Notes: generated from the letters alone by a model not told the origin. 64,000 nucleotides of DNA from Gammaproteobacteria bacterium (GCA_010027845.1 RGUL01000001.1:1-64000), one strand, 5' to 3'. Positions 28,371 to 38,563 are shown, numbered from the stretch's first letter. Numbers and translations: made by a program.

Positions 28371-31028
28371 TCAGCGCGACCAACTCGGCTCGACGTCCGG
28401 GTCGATACCGAGTTTCGCCATCGCAGCCGTCAGCCGCTCGACGGATAACGCACCCTCCTCGGCAAGTGCGCTCAGCGCCGCAAAGGCGACGTGCGCCCGG
28501 TCGACTTCGAAGAACCGCCGTAGTGCCACTCGCGTGTCACTACGCCCGAACCCGTCGGTGCCGAGCGCGACGTAGCGCCGCCCCGGCAGGTAGCTCGAAA
28601 TCATCTGCGGAACCGCGCGCACGTAGTCCGTCGCCGCCACTAGGGGCGCATTACCTTCGAAACACTCCTCCAGATGACTCCGACGACGTGGCGCGCCCGG
28701 ATGCAGACGATTCCAACGCTCACATTCGCGCGCCTCGCGCGCGAGCTCGGCGAAACTCGTCACGCTCCATACTTCGCTCGCCACGCCGAACTGCGACAGC
28801 CACTCGGCGGCGGCGATCACCTCGCGCAAAATCGCACCGGCGCCGAGCAACCGGACCGGCGCCTCGGCGCTTGATGCCGGCCCGTAGCAGCCGAATCGAT
28901 GAGCGCCGCGCACGATGGCTGCAGCAGCGCCGTCGGGTAGGCTAGGCTGAGGATAGTTCTCGTTCATCAAGGTGATGTAATAGAACTCGTCGCAGCCCTC
29001 TTCGAGCATGCGACGCGCCCCGTGATCGAGGATCACCGCGAGCTCGCCCGCAAACGCCGGGTCGTAGGCGCGGCAATTCGGGATAGTGGCCGCGATCAAT
29101 TGGCTAGACCCGTCCTGATGCTGCAAGCCCTCGCCGCCCAAGGTCGTGCGTCCGGAGGTCGCACCGAGCAAAAAACCACGCGCGCGCTGATCCGCAGCGG
29201 CCCAGATCAAATCCCCGACGCGCTGGAAGCCGAAGATCGAGTAGTAAATATAGAACGGCAAGAGCGGCAAACCGTGCACGCTGTACGACGTCGCGGCAGC
29301 AACCCACGAGGAGAGCGCGCCGGCCTCCGTGATGCCTTCTTCTAATAATTGACCGTCACGACTCTCGCGGTACGACAGCAGCGACCCGGCATCTTCGGGC
29401 TCATAAAGCTGACCGACCGGGGAATAGATACCGATCTGCCTGAACAAGCTCGCCATGCCGAAGGTGCGCGCTTCGTCGGCGACGATCGGTACGATGCGCG
29501 GACCCAGCGTTTTGTCGCGCAAGAGGTTGCCGAGTAGACGAACGAAGGCCATCGTCGTCGACATTTCTTTGCCGTCGGCTTCGAGTGCAAAACCGGCGTA
29601 CGTGGACAACGCCGGCACGGGCAGGACCGCTGCGCTGCGACGACGTACCGGCATCGCGCCACCGAGCGCCGCGCGACGCGCACGCAGATAGTCGAGTTCG
29701 CGACTGCCCTCGGCAGGACGCAGGAAGCGCAACTCGGCGACGGCTTCGTCCGTGAGCGGCAATTCGAATCGGTCACGAAACTCGCGCAGTGCTTCAAGGT
29801 CGAGCTTCTTCTCTTGGTGCGCCGTCATGCGCGACTCGCCTGCGCGGCCCATGCCGTAACCTTTTTTGGTCTTGGCCAGGATCACGGTCGGTTGTCCACG
29901 ATGCGCCGCGGCGGCGGCGAACGCCGCATAGAGTTTGCGGAAGTCGTGGCCACCGCGCCTAAGCGCGTCGATCTCGGCGAGCGACATGTGCGCAACCAAC
30001 CCGCGCAGCTCGGGGTCCAACGCAAAGAAATGCTCTTGGTTGTAGGCGCCGTCGTTCGCGCCGAGGGTTTGGTATTGACCATCGACGGTGTGGGCGAAAG
30101 CACGCAACAACGCGTGATTTTTATCGCGCGCGAAGAGTGGATCCCAATCCGACCCCCACAATACTTTGATCACGTTCCAGCCCGCGCCCGTGAACAGCGA
30201 TTCGAGCTCTTGGATGATCTGACCGTTGCCGCGCACCGGCCCGTCGAGACGCTGCAAATTACAGTTGATGATGAAGGTCAAATTGTCGAGCTTCTCGCGG
30301 GCCGCGAGCGTCAAGGCACCGATCGACTCCGGCTCGTCCATCTCGCCATCGCCGAAGATGCCCCAGACCCTTTGTCGCGACGTGTCGACGAGACCGCGAT
30401 GTTCGAGATAACGCAAAAATCGCGCTTGATAGATGGCGTTGATGGGACCGATACCCATCGAGCCGGTCGGGAACTGCCAAAACTCCGGCATCAACCACGG
30501 GTGCGGATACGAGCAAAGGCCGCGTCCGTCGGTCTCCTGCCGATAGTTAGCGAGTTGATCTTCGGTCAGCCGACCTTCCATGTAAGCACGTGCATACACG
30601 CCGGGTGCCGAATGCGGTTGAAAGAACACCAGATCGCCGCCACCCGGCGCGTCGGGCCCGCGAAAGAAATGATGCAGACCGGTTTCAAAGATTTCGGCAG
30701 CCGATGCGTAGGTCGCAACGTGACCGCCCAACTCACCGTACGCCTTGTTGGCGCGCACCACCATCGCGAGTGCGTTCCAACGCATCAACGCCGTGATGCG
30801 CTCCTCGAGTTCGACGTCACCGGGATGAACAGCCTGCTCTGCGAGCGGGATCGTATTGCGATATGCGGAATACGGCATGACGTTGGCGACGATGCCGAGC
30901 TCCTGGGCCTGCTGCTCGAGGGTACGCAGCAAAAACACGCCGCGCTCGCGACCGCCGGCGGCTACGCTTTCGCGCAGCGCCTCCAGCCACTCGCGGGTCT
31001 CTTCCGGATCGCTGTCGTGCTCGGTCAT
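28371..31028 (-). CDS. aceE: Homodimeric 2-oxoacid dehydrogenase E1 (pyruvate dehydrogenase E1 / MdeB type)
   Basis: 'GDGEMDEPESIGALTLAAREKLDNLTFIINCNLQRLDGPVRGNGQIIQELE', 'TTLGGEGLQHQDGSSQLIAATIPNCRAYDP'; 885 aa. Confidence 0.9.
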   Translation of the reverse strand: MTEHDSDPEETREWLEALRESVAAGGRERGVFLLRTLEQQAQELGIVANVMPYSAYRNTIPLAEQAVHPGDVELEERITALMRWNALAMVVRANKAYGELGGHVATYASAAEIFETGLHHFFRGPDAPGGGDLVFFQPHSAPGVYARAYMEGRLTEDQLANYRQETDGRGLCSYPHPWLMPEFWQFPTGSMGIGPINAIYQARFLRYLEHRGLVDTSRQRVWGIFGDGEMDEPESIGALTLAAREKLDNLTFIINCNLQRLDGPVRGNGQIIQELESLFTGAGWNVIKVLWGSDWDPLFARDKNHALLRAFAHTVDGQYQTLGANDGAYNQEHFFALDPELRGLVAHMSLAEIDALRRGGHDFRKLYAAFAAAAAHRGQPTVILAKTKKGYGMGRAGESRMTAHQEKKLDLEALREFRDRFELPLTDEAVAELRFLRPAEGSRELDYLRARRAALGGAMPVRRRSAAVLPVPALSTYAGFALEADGKEMSTTMAFVRLLGNLLRDKTLGPRIVPIVADEARTFGMASLFRQIGIYSPVGQLYEPEDAGSLLSYRESRDGQLLEEGITEAGALSSWVAAATSYSVHGLPLLPFYIYYSIFGFQRVGDLIWAAADQRARGFLLGATSGRTTLGGEGLQHQDGSSQLIAATIPNCRAYDPAFAGELAVILDHGARRMLEEGCDEFYYITLMNENYPQPSLPDGAAAAIVRGAHRFGCYGPASSAEAPVRLLGAGAILREVIAAAEWLSQFGVASEVWSVTSFAELAREARECERWNRLHPGAPRRRSHLEECFEGNAPLVAATDYVRAVPQMISSYLPGRRYVALGTDGFGRSDTRVALRRFFEVDRAHVAFAALSALAEEGALSVERLTAAMAKLGIDPDVEPSWSR

Positions 31029-31071
31029 TGGCGTAATTTACCGGCCCGCCGGCAGCACGAGATACCAAACG

Positions 31072-31108
31072 ATGCTGCTCTAAATATTATTTACAGCATG
31101 TTATGCTG
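31072..31108. promoter_or_regulatory. Candidate Lrp-type operator in the divergent lrp/aceE intergenic region
   Basis: ATGCTG half-sites at 31072 and 31103 (direct, 31 bp apart) and CAGCAT at 31094; the repeat extends as ATGCTGCTnTAAAT in an AT-rich segment. Confidence 0.5.
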
Positions 31109-31133
31109 CTATAAATGATTTTGGAGAAATTTA

Positions 31134-31640
31134 ATGCCACTACCGGCCTTGGACCCGACCGATCGTAAAATCCTCGCCGAACTGCAGGGCGATGCCAAAC
31201 TCACCAACGTCGAGCTCGCGCGACGGGTACATCTGTCGCCCTCGCCTTGTCTCGCGCGCGTTCGTGCGCTGGAGGAAGCGGGTGTCATTCAAAGACACGT
31301 CACGCTGCTCGATCCTCACAAAGTGCAACTCGGAGTGAACGTATTCATTCAGGTGAGCTTGGAACGACAAGTCGACCGCGCCCTCGAATCGTTCGAAAAC
31401 ACGGTGCGCAAGTTCCCGCAGGTGATGGAGTGTTATCTGATGACCGGCGACGCCGACTATCTTTTGCGCGTCGTCGTGTCGGACGTGGAAGCATTGCAAG
31501 CGTTCATCGTCGACGAACTCACGCGCCTGCCGGGGATCGCGAGCATCCGCTCGTCATTCGCACTCAAACAAGTGAAATACGAGACCGCCCTGCCCATCGA
31601 GGCAGGGCGGCCCGTCGATCGCCTCAATCGTCGTCGGTAG
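31134..31640 (+). CDS. Lrp/AsnC family transcriptional regulator
   Basis: '[47 protein letters not shown]' HTH and RAM domain '[21 protein letters not shown]'; SD 'GGAG' upstream. Confidence 0.95.
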   Translation: MPLPALDPTDRKILAELQGDAKLTNVELARRVHLSPSPCLARVRALEEAGVIQRHVTLLDPHKVQLGVNVFIQVSLERQVDRALESFENTVRKFPQVMECYLMTGDADYLLRVVVSDVEALQAFIVDELTRLPGIASIRSSFALKQVKYETALPIEAGRPVDRLNRRR

Positions 31641-32472
31641 AAGTCAGCTTCTCGCCGAACAGCACCACCATCAACGTCTTGCCGATGAGGTTGAAGAGAA
31701 TCGCGAACAACACCAAGCCGAGAATCATCGTCACGCCACCGACGATGCGTCCCCCGACCGTCACCGGGAACATGTCACCGTAGCCCGTACTCGTCATCGT
31801 CACGACGCACCACCACATCGCCGCCGGAATCGAGGTGAAAAAGCGCTTGTCCTCCGGCACTGGGTTACCGCTGATCGGGTCGATCGGCGAGTATTTTTGC
31901 GGCGCTGCGCCGGCAGGCGTCGCGGCGTCTAGCGTAAGTTGTCCGCGGGCCATCGCGTCGGCCGAGTACAACGAACCTTCGACGAAGTACATCGCAGTGC
32001 TCGAAATCATCAAAACCGAAAAGAACAAGATCAAATAAATCTTGAGGTTGGCAAGAATCGGATTGGGCTTGTTGCTGGTTTCGTCGACTGCCATGCGCAC
32101 GAGTTTCAACACTCGCAACACCCGCGCGACGCGCACGATGCGCAGCACCTTCGTACCGCGCAACGCCGTCAAATTGAGCAACATCAAATAGGAGGGCAAG
32201 ATCGACACCAAGTCGACGATCCCCCAGAAACTCACCACATAGGCGAGTTTCTTTTCGGCGTGAATCAGATTTGCCGCGTAGTCGATGGTGAAAATCGCCA
32301 CCGACACCCACTCGAGAACCGCCATCTCGCGTTCGAAATTTTTAGCGATCTCCGGAACCGTCTCAAGCGCGAGCGTGATACACGACGCGAAGATGAACAC
32401 GGTCACCACCGTTTGCCACAGTCCGAACAGCTTATGCTGCGGATCGGCTAGAACTCTTGCCAACGACTTCAT
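31624..32472 (-). CDS. Voltage-gated (Kv-type) potassium channel family protein
   Basis: S4-like '[19 protein letters not shown]', selectivity filter '[13 protein letters not shown]'. Confidence 0.92.
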   Translation of the reverse strand: MKSLARVLADPQHKLFGLWQTVVTVFIFASCITLALETVPEIAKNFEREMAVLEWVSVAIFTIDYAANLIHAEKKLAYVVSFWGIVDLVSILPSYLMLLNLTALRGTKVLRIVRVARVLRVLKLVRMAVDETSNKPNPILANLKIYLILFFSVLMISSTAMYFVEGSLYSADAMARGQLTLDAATPAGAAPQKYSPIDPISGNPVPEDKRFFTSIPAAMWWCVVTMTSTGYGDMFPVTVGGRIVGGVTMILGLVLFAILFNLIGKTLMVVLFGEKLTSTDDD

Positions 32473-32608
32473 GATGCCTCCCCGGCTAAAAACCCGCTCT
32501 TTGGCGGTTCAGCAGAGAATATCCCATCCCAATGCAAGGATGCAGTCGCGCCCCATTTTGGTGCGGCGCGGTGGCGATATAATTCTTCCGTACGAGGAGA
32601 ATGTTGTT

Positions 32609-33217
32609 TTGCGACCGTTGATCATCACCGCTCTCCGAGAGGAATTCGGCGACCGCGAACTCCCCGCCGATCATTCCGTGCTGTTCACGGGCGTCGGTAA
32701 GGTCAATGCGGCGATCGCACTCACACGAGCGCTCGCGACGACGCCGATCTCGCTCGTGATCAACTTCGGCACCGCCGGCGCGATTGCCCCGGGCCTTGAG
32801 GGTTTGCACGAGATCGCAAAAGTTTTGCAACATGACATGATCGCCGAGCCACTCGCCCCACGCGGCAAAACGCCGTTCGACTCGTGCCCCGGCAGCATCG
32901 ACTCGGGCCGGACCGGAATCGTTTGTGCGACCGGCGATCGCTTCGTCACCAGTGCCGACCCTTGGCTGATCGAGCGCAAGGTTGACGTGGTCGATATGGA
33001 ACTGTTCGCGATCGCCGCCGTATGCCGCGAGTTCAAAGTTCCGTGGCGCGCATTCAAATATGTTTCGGACAAAGCCGACAGCGACGCTGCAAACGACTGG
33101 CAGCGCAACGTCAGTCGCGGAGTGGAAGAGTTCAACGAGCGGTTGCGAGGCGATTTTCGCGGGACGCGGGGATTGGTGGAAAGGGAGGGAATCGAACCCT
33201 CGACCCCGGCATTATGA
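32609..33217 (+). CDS. Phosphorylase superfamily nucleosidase (MTA/SAH-nucleosidase-like)
   Basis: 'VLFTGVGKVNAAIALTRAL', 'INFGTAGAIAPGLE', 'VVDMELFAIAAVCREFKVPWRAFKYVSD'. TTG start proposed, with 'GAGGAG' 9 nt upstream; 3' end runs into the tRNA antisense. Confidence 0.75.
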   Translation: MRPLIITALREEFGDRELPADHSVLFTGVGKVNAAIALTRALATTPISLVINFGTAGAIAPGLEGLHEIAKVLQHDMIAEPLAPRGKTPFDSCPGSIDSGRTGIVCATGDRFVTSADPWLIERKVDVVDMELFAIAAVCREFKVPWRAFKYVSDKADSDAANDWQRNVSRGVEEFNERLRGDFRGTRGLVEREGIEPSTPAL

Positions 33218-33250
33218 GTGCCGTGCTCTAACCAGCTGAGCTACCTTTCC
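33174..33250 (-). tRNA. tRNA-Met (CAU), elongator type
   Basis: RC reads GGAAAGGTAGCTCAGCTGGTTAGAGCACGGCACTCATAATGCCGGGGTCGAGGGTTCGATTCCCTCCCTTTCCACCA; loop CTCATAA, CCA encoded. Confidence 0.95.
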
Positions 33251-33356
33251 GATCCGTTGACCGCTGCAGACCCTCGGCGGGGGCGCGAGTTTCGCCGCGC
33301 GCGGTCCGAAGTGTCAAGGCGCTACCCGAACCTCGGCGCGTGACCGACTCGCAAAC

Positions 33357-34364
33357 TTAGCAGGCCCGGGTCAGCCAGCCGTAGCGGTCGGGCGCGGTGC
33401 CCTGCTGGATCGCCACGAGCGCATTTCGCAAGCGCAGGGTCTCGGGGCCGATGCCACCGTCACCGACCTTGAATTCTTTGCCGTCCCGCACGAGCGTACC
33501 GACGCCGGAGAGTACGGCTGCAGTGCCGGACAACGCGGCCTCTCCGTGCTGCACGTAAGCGAGCAACTCAGCGACGTCGAATACGCGCTCTTCGACGCGA
33601 TAGCCGAGATCGCGCGCGAGCACGAGAATCGAATCGCGCGTGACACCGTGCAAAAACGACGGATCGAGACTACGCGTCAGCAACTCGCCCGCGCGCAGCA
33701 AAACGAAATTCGAGGCGCCCGTTTCCTGCACGGAACCGCCCGGACAGAACAACACTTGATCGACGCCGTATTGTTTACGAGCCGCGAGCGTCGGACCCAT
33801 CGCCGCCGCGTAGTTACCACCGGTCTTCACCATACCGAGGTGCGGTGCGCAACGTTGCGCGTGCTCTTCGATCAAAATTTTGAGTGGCTTCATGCCGCCG
33901 GCGAAGTAATCCCACACCGGACTCGCGAGCACGATCAAGATCGCTTCGGTGGCCGGTGTCGCCGCAGCACCGATGTTGGGCGTGGTGCCGATCAACAAAG
34001 GCCGCAAATAGAGCGCACCCGGCGCGTCCGGCACGTCCTCACGCACGCGCGCGATGAGTTCGAGCACCGCTGCCCGTAACTGCGCAGGGTCCGGTTCGGG
34101 CAACACCAAAGCGCGCGCGCTGTTTTGCATGCGCGCAAGGTGCATATCGAGACGGAACACGTTCACCGAACCATCGGTGTGCTTGTAGGCTTTGAAGCCT
34201 TCGAAACATTCGCTGCCGTAGTGCAACGCGTGCGCCGCCGGATGGATCTCGAGCGGGCCGGTTACGCGGAATTCGGTTTTGCCCCACGCGCCGTCGCGGT
34301 AATGAGCAACGGCCATCGTGCTGGCGAGCACGCTCCCGAACGGAGCATTCTTAGGATTAGTCAT
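33357..34364 (-). CDS. ilvE: Branched-chain amino acid aminotransferase
   Basis: 'HALHYGSECFEGFKAYKHTDGSVNVFRLDMHLARMQNSA', 'FCPGGSVQETGASNFVLL', 'LSGTAAVLSGVGTLVRDGKEF'. Confidence 0.93.
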   Translation of the reverse strand: MTNPKNAPFGSVLASTMAVAHYRDGAWGKTEFRVTGPLEIHPAAHALHYGSECFEGFKAYKHTDGSVNVFRLDMHLARMQNSARALVLPEPDPAQLRAAVLELIARVREDVPDAPGALYLRPLLIGTTPNIGAAATPATEAILIVLASPVWDYFAGGMKPLKILIEEHAQRCAPHLGMVKTGGNYAAAMGPTLAARKQYGVDQVLFCPGGSVQETGASNFVLLRAGELLTRSLDPSFLHGVTRDSILVLARDLGYRVEERVFDVAELLAYVQHGEAALSGTAAVLSGVGTLVRDGKEFKVGDGGIGPETLRLRNALVAIQQGTAPDRYGWLTRAC

Positions 34365-34383
34365 TGTGACGATAGGATAACCG

Positions 34384-34971
34384 CTAGGCGAGTTGATCGA
34401 CACCCAGCAGCACCAGCAGGCCCAGGACGACGAAGATCGCCGCAGCGATCCCGTGCACGAGCTTCATGGGGAGTTTGCGTGCGGCGGCGTCTCCGAGCAG
34501 TACGGCGGGCACGTTCGCGAGCATCATGCCGAGCGTCGTCCCGGCGACCACCGCCACCAAGGGCTCATAGCGCGCCGCCAGCGCGACGGTCGCGATCTGC
34601 GTCTTGTCGCCGATCTCGACCACAAAGAACGCGAACAAGGTCGTCAGGAACACGCCGAATCGCGGGCCTGCGGTCGCCTCCTCGTCGTCGATCTTATCGG
34701 GTACCAAAATCCAAAGGCCCATCGCGATGAACGACACACCCAAAATCCAGCGCATGAGTTCCGGCCCGACCATCGATGCGACCCATGCACCGACCCAGCC
34801 GGCGACGAAGTGATTCGCCAAAGTCGCCACTAAGATACCGAGAATGATCGGCACGGGCTTGCGGTATTTCGCTGCGAGCACCAGTGCGAGCAGCTGCGTC
34901 TTGTCGCCGATCTCGGCGAGCGCCACGACGCCCGTCGAGATCAAAAATCCTTCGAGACCGGGAAACGTCAT
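34384..34971 (-). CDS. TMEM165/GDT1 (UPF0016) family membrane protein, putative Mn2+ exporter
   Basis: Two 'EIGDKTQ' motifs in a duplicated 3-TM fold. Confidence 0.93.
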   Translation of the reverse strand: MTFPGLEGFLISTGVVALAEIGDKTQLLALVLAAKYRKPVPIILGILVATLANHFVAGWVGAWVASMVGPELMRWILGVSFIAMGLWILVPDKIDDEEATAGPRFGVFLTTLFAFFVVEIGDKTQIATVALAARYEPLVAVVAGTTLGMMLANVPAVLLGDAAARKLPMKLVHGIAAAIFVVLGLLVLLGVDQLA

Positions 34972-34978
34972 GAGAACC

Positions 34979-36070
34979 TCAGACGTTGAATCGGAAATGC
35001 ATGACGTCGCCCTCGCGGACGAGATATTCCTTGCCTTCGAGCCGCAACTTGCCGGCTTCTTTGGCGCCCTGCTCGCCCTTGAGCGCGACGTAGTCGTCGT
35101 AGGCGATCACCTCGGCGCGAATGAACCCGCGTTCGAAGTCGGTGTGGATGACACCGGCGGCTTGCGGTGCCGTCGCGCCTTTTTTGACGGTCCAAGCGCG
35201 CACTTCTTTGACGCCCGCGGTGAAATAGGTCTGCAGTCCGAGCAAGGCATATCCGGCGCGAATCACGCGGTTGAGACCGGGCTCGTCGAGTCCGAGCTCT
35301 TGCAAAAATTCAGCGCGATCGGCGTCTTCGAGTTGTGCGATCTCGGCCTCGATCGAGGCACAAACGGCGACGATCTGCGCGTTCTCGCGCGTCGCGAGCG
35401 ACTGCACCGCGTCGAGCATCGGGTTATCTTTGAAGCCACCTTCTTGGACGTTGGCGACGTACAGCACGGGCTTGTAGGTCAACAACTGCATCTCGCGCAC
35501 CACGGGTCGCTCGGTTTCGTCGAAGGTCAGCGCACGCGCGGGCTTGCCGTCGTTGAGAGCGTCGCGTACGCGTTTGACGATATCGCGCGCCTTGATGGCT
35601 TCTTTATCTTGCGTTTTCGCCGCTTTATCGGCCCGCTGCAGCGCTTTCTCGGCGGTCTCGAGATCGGCGAGCGCCAACTCGGTGTTGATGATTTCGATGT
35701 CGGCGAGCGGATCGATACGCCCCGCCACGTGCACGATGTCGTCATTCACGAAGCAGCGCACCACGTGCGCGATCGCATCGACCTCACGAATGTTGGCGAG
35801 AAATTTGTTGCCGAGACCCTCGCCGGTCGAGGCGCCTTTGACGATTCCGGCGATGTCGACGAACTCGACCGTGGTCGGCAGAATGCGCTCGGGGTGCACG
35901 ATTTCGGCGAGCTGATCGAGTCGCGGATCGGGCACCGGCACGATGCCGACGTTCGGATCGATGGTGCAAAACGGATAATTTTCCGCTGCGATGCTGGCGC
36001 GCGTGAGCGCATTGAACAGCGTCGACTTACCGACGTTTGGAAGTCCGACAATGCCGCACTTGATTCCCAT
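34979..36070 (-). CDS. ychF: Redox-regulated ATPase/GTP-binding protein YchF
   Basis: '[22 protein letters not shown]', '[31 protein letters not shown]', C-terminal '[16 protein letters not shown]'. Confidence 0.97.
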   Translation of the reverse strand: MGIKCGIVGLPNVGKSTLFNALTRASIAAENYPFCTIDPNVGIVPVPDPRLDQLAEIVHPERILPTTVEFVDIAGIVKGASTGEGLGNKFLANIREVDAIAHVVRCFVNDDIVHVAGRIDPLADIEIINTELALADLETAEKALQRADKAAKTQDKEAIKARDIVKRVRDALNDGKPARALTFDETERPVVREMQLLTYKPVLYVANVQEGGFKDNPMLDAVQSLATRENAQIVAVCASIEAEIAQLEDADRAEFLQELGLDEPGLNRVIRAGYALLGLQTYFTAGVKEVRAWTVKKGATAPQAAGVIHTDFERGFIRAEVIAYDDYVALKGEQGAKEAGKLRLEGKEYLVREGDVMHFRFNV

Positions 36071-36071
36071 G

Positions 36072-36662
36072 TCAATTTCCCCGTTCGGCCTGCGTATGCA
36101 GGCGGTTCATGACCTTTTCCGCCCCTTGCTCGACCAGCATCGGTAACAGATCGGAGGCGTCGAGCACCGCTTTTTCGATCGCCCGTTCGTCAGCGACGCT
36201 GGCGCGCTGCAAGACGTAATCGAGCACCAAATCTTTGTGTCCCGGATGGCCGATGCCGAGACGCAGTCGCCAATAGTCGGCGCCGATCGCGGCACTCGTA
36301 TCGCGCAGACCGTTATGACCGCCGTGACCACCACCGAACTTCAAGCGCGCGACACCCGCCGGCAGGTCGAGCTCGTCGTGCGCGACCAATATCTCGCCCG
36401 GCACGATGCGATAAAAGTTCGCGACCGCCGCGATCGACGCCCCACTGCGATTCATGAACGTGGTCGGCTTCAACAGCCAAATTTCCGCACCGGCAACTCG
36501 CACCCGCGCAAGCTCGCCTTGATGCTTCGCTTCGTTGCGAAACGTGCCACCGTGACGACGCGCGAGCTCCTCGACGAACCAAAACCCGGCGTTGTGACGC
36601 GTGCGCGAATATTTGTCGCCCGGATTGCCGAGTCCGACGATGAGCTTGAGCGCTTGCGACAC
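36072..36662 (-). CDS. pth: Peptidyl-tRNA hydrolase
   Basis: '[28 protein letters not shown]', '[12 protein letters not shown]', '[27 protein letters not shown]'. Confidence 0.96.
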   Translation of the reverse strand: MSQALKLIVGLGNPGDKYSRTRHNAGFWFVEELARRHGGTFRNEAKHQGELARVRVAGAEIWLLKPTTFMNRSGASIAAVANFYRIVPGEILVAHDELDLPAGVARLKFGGGHGGHNGLRDTSAAIGADYWRLRLGIGHPGHKDLVLDYVLQRASVADERAIEKAVLDASDLLPMLVEQGAEKVMNRLHTQAERGN

Positions 36663-36673
36663 GCGGCACCTCC

Positions 36674-36705
36674 AAAACAGGAGGCCGCCCGGCGGGCGGC
36701 CTCCC
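36674..36705 (-). terminator. Intrinsic terminator-like hairpin between rplY and pth
   Basis: Minus strand GGGAGGCCGCCCGCCGGGCGGCCTCCTGTTTT: long GC stem followed by a short T run. Confidence 0.8.
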
Positions 36706-36728
36706 GTGACAGGCGTAACAGCAAAAAA

Positions 36729-37424
36729 TTACTTCTTTGCGGCGTCCTTCTTGGCGGGCTCGTCCTTCTTCGCATCGCCGCCCGCTGCGGCAGGCGCGGC
36801 GGTGGCCGCAGCCGCCGCTGCTTCGGCAGCCGGGGTTTCCGGCTCTTCGGCACGCGGACTGTGGATCGAGACGACGACCTGGTCCTTGTTCTGCAACACG
36901 GCGGTGGCGACGACGCCGGCCGGTAGCGGAATGTCGGAGATGTATTTCGTCTCGTTGAGTTTCATCTGCGACAGATCGAGCACGATTTCTTCCGGCAGAT
37001 CTTTCGGCAGACAGGTGACTTCGACGTCGGCGATGCGATGCGAGACGATACCGCCCTGCGTCTTCACACCCGGCGAAGCGGCCTCGCCCTTGAAGTGGAT
37101 CGGCAGACGCAGACGAATCTTCTCGTTCTCCTGCACGCGCTGCAGATCGACGTGCAGCACCTGGTGCTTCGCCGGATGCATCTGCAAGTCTTTGACGATC
37201 GCGGCTTGCATTTCGTCACCGACCTTCACGCCGATGATGGTCGAGTAAAACTTTTCGTTCTCGACCAGCGTGATGAGTTTTTCGTGATTCAGCGAGAGCA
37301 TGCGGGGGTCACGATGACCGCCGTACATGATGGCCGGGACGCGACCCGCATGACGCAGGCGGCGGCTCGCACCTTTGCCTTCGTCCGCACGGGCCTCCGC
37401 GGCCAGTTCGAATGAAATTTTCAT
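36729..37424 (-). CDS. rplY: 50S ribosomal protein L25/general stress protein Ctc
   Basis: 'GKGASRRLRHAGRVPAIMYGG', 'HVDLQRVQENEKIRLRLPIHFKGE', Ala/Lys-rich C-terminal tail. Confidence 0.96.
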   Translation of the reverse strand: MKISFELAAEARADEGKGASRRLRHAGRVPAIMYGGHRDPRMLSLNHEKLITLVENEKFYSTIIGVKVGDEMQAAIVKDLQMHPAKHQVLHVDLQRVQENEKIRLRLPIHFKGEAASPGVKTQGGIVSHRIADVEVTCLPKDLPEEIVLDLSQMKLNETKYISDIPLPAGVVATAVLQNKDQVVVSIHSPRAEEPETPAAEAAAAAATAAPAAAGGDAKKDEPAKKDAAKK

Positions 37425-37475
37425 CTTGATTGACTCCTGATTTTTGAATTACGTCGTTCCGCGACCAGAACGACC

Positions 37476-38429
37476 TCAATCGACGTACAGCGAACTCACT
37501 GACTCTTCGTCGCGAATTCGCCGTATCGTCTCGCCGAGCAGACCCGCCACTGTCAGTTGGCGAATCCGTCCGCATTGGCGTGCCGCACTCGACAGCGGGA
37601 TGGTGTCCGTCACCACCAATTGATCGAGTGCCGAATTAGAAATTCTTTCCACCGCCATGCCCGAGAGCAGCGGGTGGGTGATGTAGGCGACGACCTTAAG
37701 TGCGCCTTCTGCTTTGAGCGCCTCGGCCGCGAGACAGAGCGTACCGGCGGTATCGACGATGTCGTCGATCAACACGCAAGTTTTACCCTCGACTTCGCCG
37801 ATGATGTTCATCACTTTCGACTCGTTCGGGCGCGGGCGGCGCTTGTCGATGATGGCGAGCTCGACGTCGTCGAGTCGCTTGGCGAGCGCGCGCGCACGCA
37901 CCACACCACCAACGTCGGGCGATACCACGATCATATTCTCGTAGCCTTGACGCCAAGCATCGCCGAGCAACACCGGCGAGGCATAAACGTTGTCGACGGG
38001 GATATCGAAGAATCCTTGAATCTGCTCGGCGTGCAAGTCGACGGTGAGCACGCGCTGCACGCCGGCCGCGACCATCATGTCGGCGACGAGCTTCGCCGAA
38101 ATTGCCGAGCGAGTCGCACGCGGGCGGCGATCTTGGCGTGAGTAACCCATATACGGCACGACTGCCGTGACGCTACCCGCCGAAGCACGGCGCGCCGCAT
38201 CCGCCATGATCAAAAGTTCCATCAAATGATCGTTGACCGGCGGACAGGTCGGCTGGATCAAAAATACGTCACGACCGCGGACGTTTTCCATCAACTCGGC
38301 ATTGATCTCGCCGTCGCTGAATTTGCCGACGGTGGCGCGCCCGAGCGGCACCTTGAGGTGGCGCGCAATTTCTTGCGCCAACGCTGGGTTAGCGTTGCCG
38401 GTGAACAGGGCCAAAGTTTGGCTATCCAA
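37476..38429 (-). CDS. prs: Ribose-phosphate pyrophosphokinase
   Basis: '[15 protein letters not shown]', '[23 protein letters not shown]', '[21 protein letters not shown]'. Confidence 0.97.
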   Translation of the reverse strand: MDSQTLALFTGNANPALAQEIARHLKVPLGRATVGKFSDGEINAELMENVRGRDVFLIQPTCPPVNDHLMELLIMADAARRASAGSVTAVVPYMGYSRQDRRPRATRSAISAKLVADMMVAAGVQRVLTVDLHAEQIQGFFDIPVDNVYASPVLLGDAWRQGYENMIVVSPDVGGVVRARALAKRLDDVELAIIDKRRPRPNESKVMNIIGEVEGKTCVLIDDIVDTAGTLCLAAEALKAEGALKVVAYITHPLLSGMAVERISNSALDQLVVTDTIPLSSAARQCGRIRQLTVAGLLGETIRRIRDEESVSSLYVD

Positions 38430-38459
38430 GCGAGCCTCTCCGATCGGCGCGGGCCGAAC

Positions 38460-38534
38460 TGGCTGGGGTGGAAGGATTCGAACCTCCGAATGGCGGGATC
38501 AAAACCCGCTGCCTTACCACTTGGCGACACCCCA
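38460..38534 (-). tRNA. tRNA-Gln (UUG)
   Basis: RC TGGGGTGTCGCCAAGTGGTAAGGCAGCGGGTTTTGATCCCGCCATTCGGAGGTTCGAATCCTTCCACCCCAGCCA; loop TTTTGAT. Confidence 0.95.
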
Positions 38535-38563
38535 GCAAAAAAATTCGTCGATACGCGCGGTCT

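Noticed and set aside
29814-31118. 434-aa plus-strand ORF opposite aceE
   Set aside because: Antisense shadow ORF; no recognisable domain, biased composition.
31585-31610. Hairpin considered as a standard intrinsic terminator
   Set aside because: No U tract on either strand; kept only as a low-interest structural observation.
32982-33239. Short ORFs ending 'KGRESNPRPRHYECRALTS' / 'KGGNRTLDPGIMSAVL'
   Set aside because: Classic spurious peptides produced by translating across a tRNA gene antisense (here tRNA-Met).
34972-34978. Possible yybP-ykoY (Mn2+) riboswitch in front of the TMEM165/GDT1 gene
   Set aside because: Only 7 bp separate it from the ychF stop codon; there is no space for an aptamer.
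34844-36112. 422-aa plus-strand ORF opposite ychF
   Set aside because: Antisense shadow of a strongly conserved gene.
37425-37475. GTCGTTC-N8-GAACGAC hairpin between prs and rplY considered as an attenuator
   Set aside because: Only a 7-bp stem with no T run; insufficient support.
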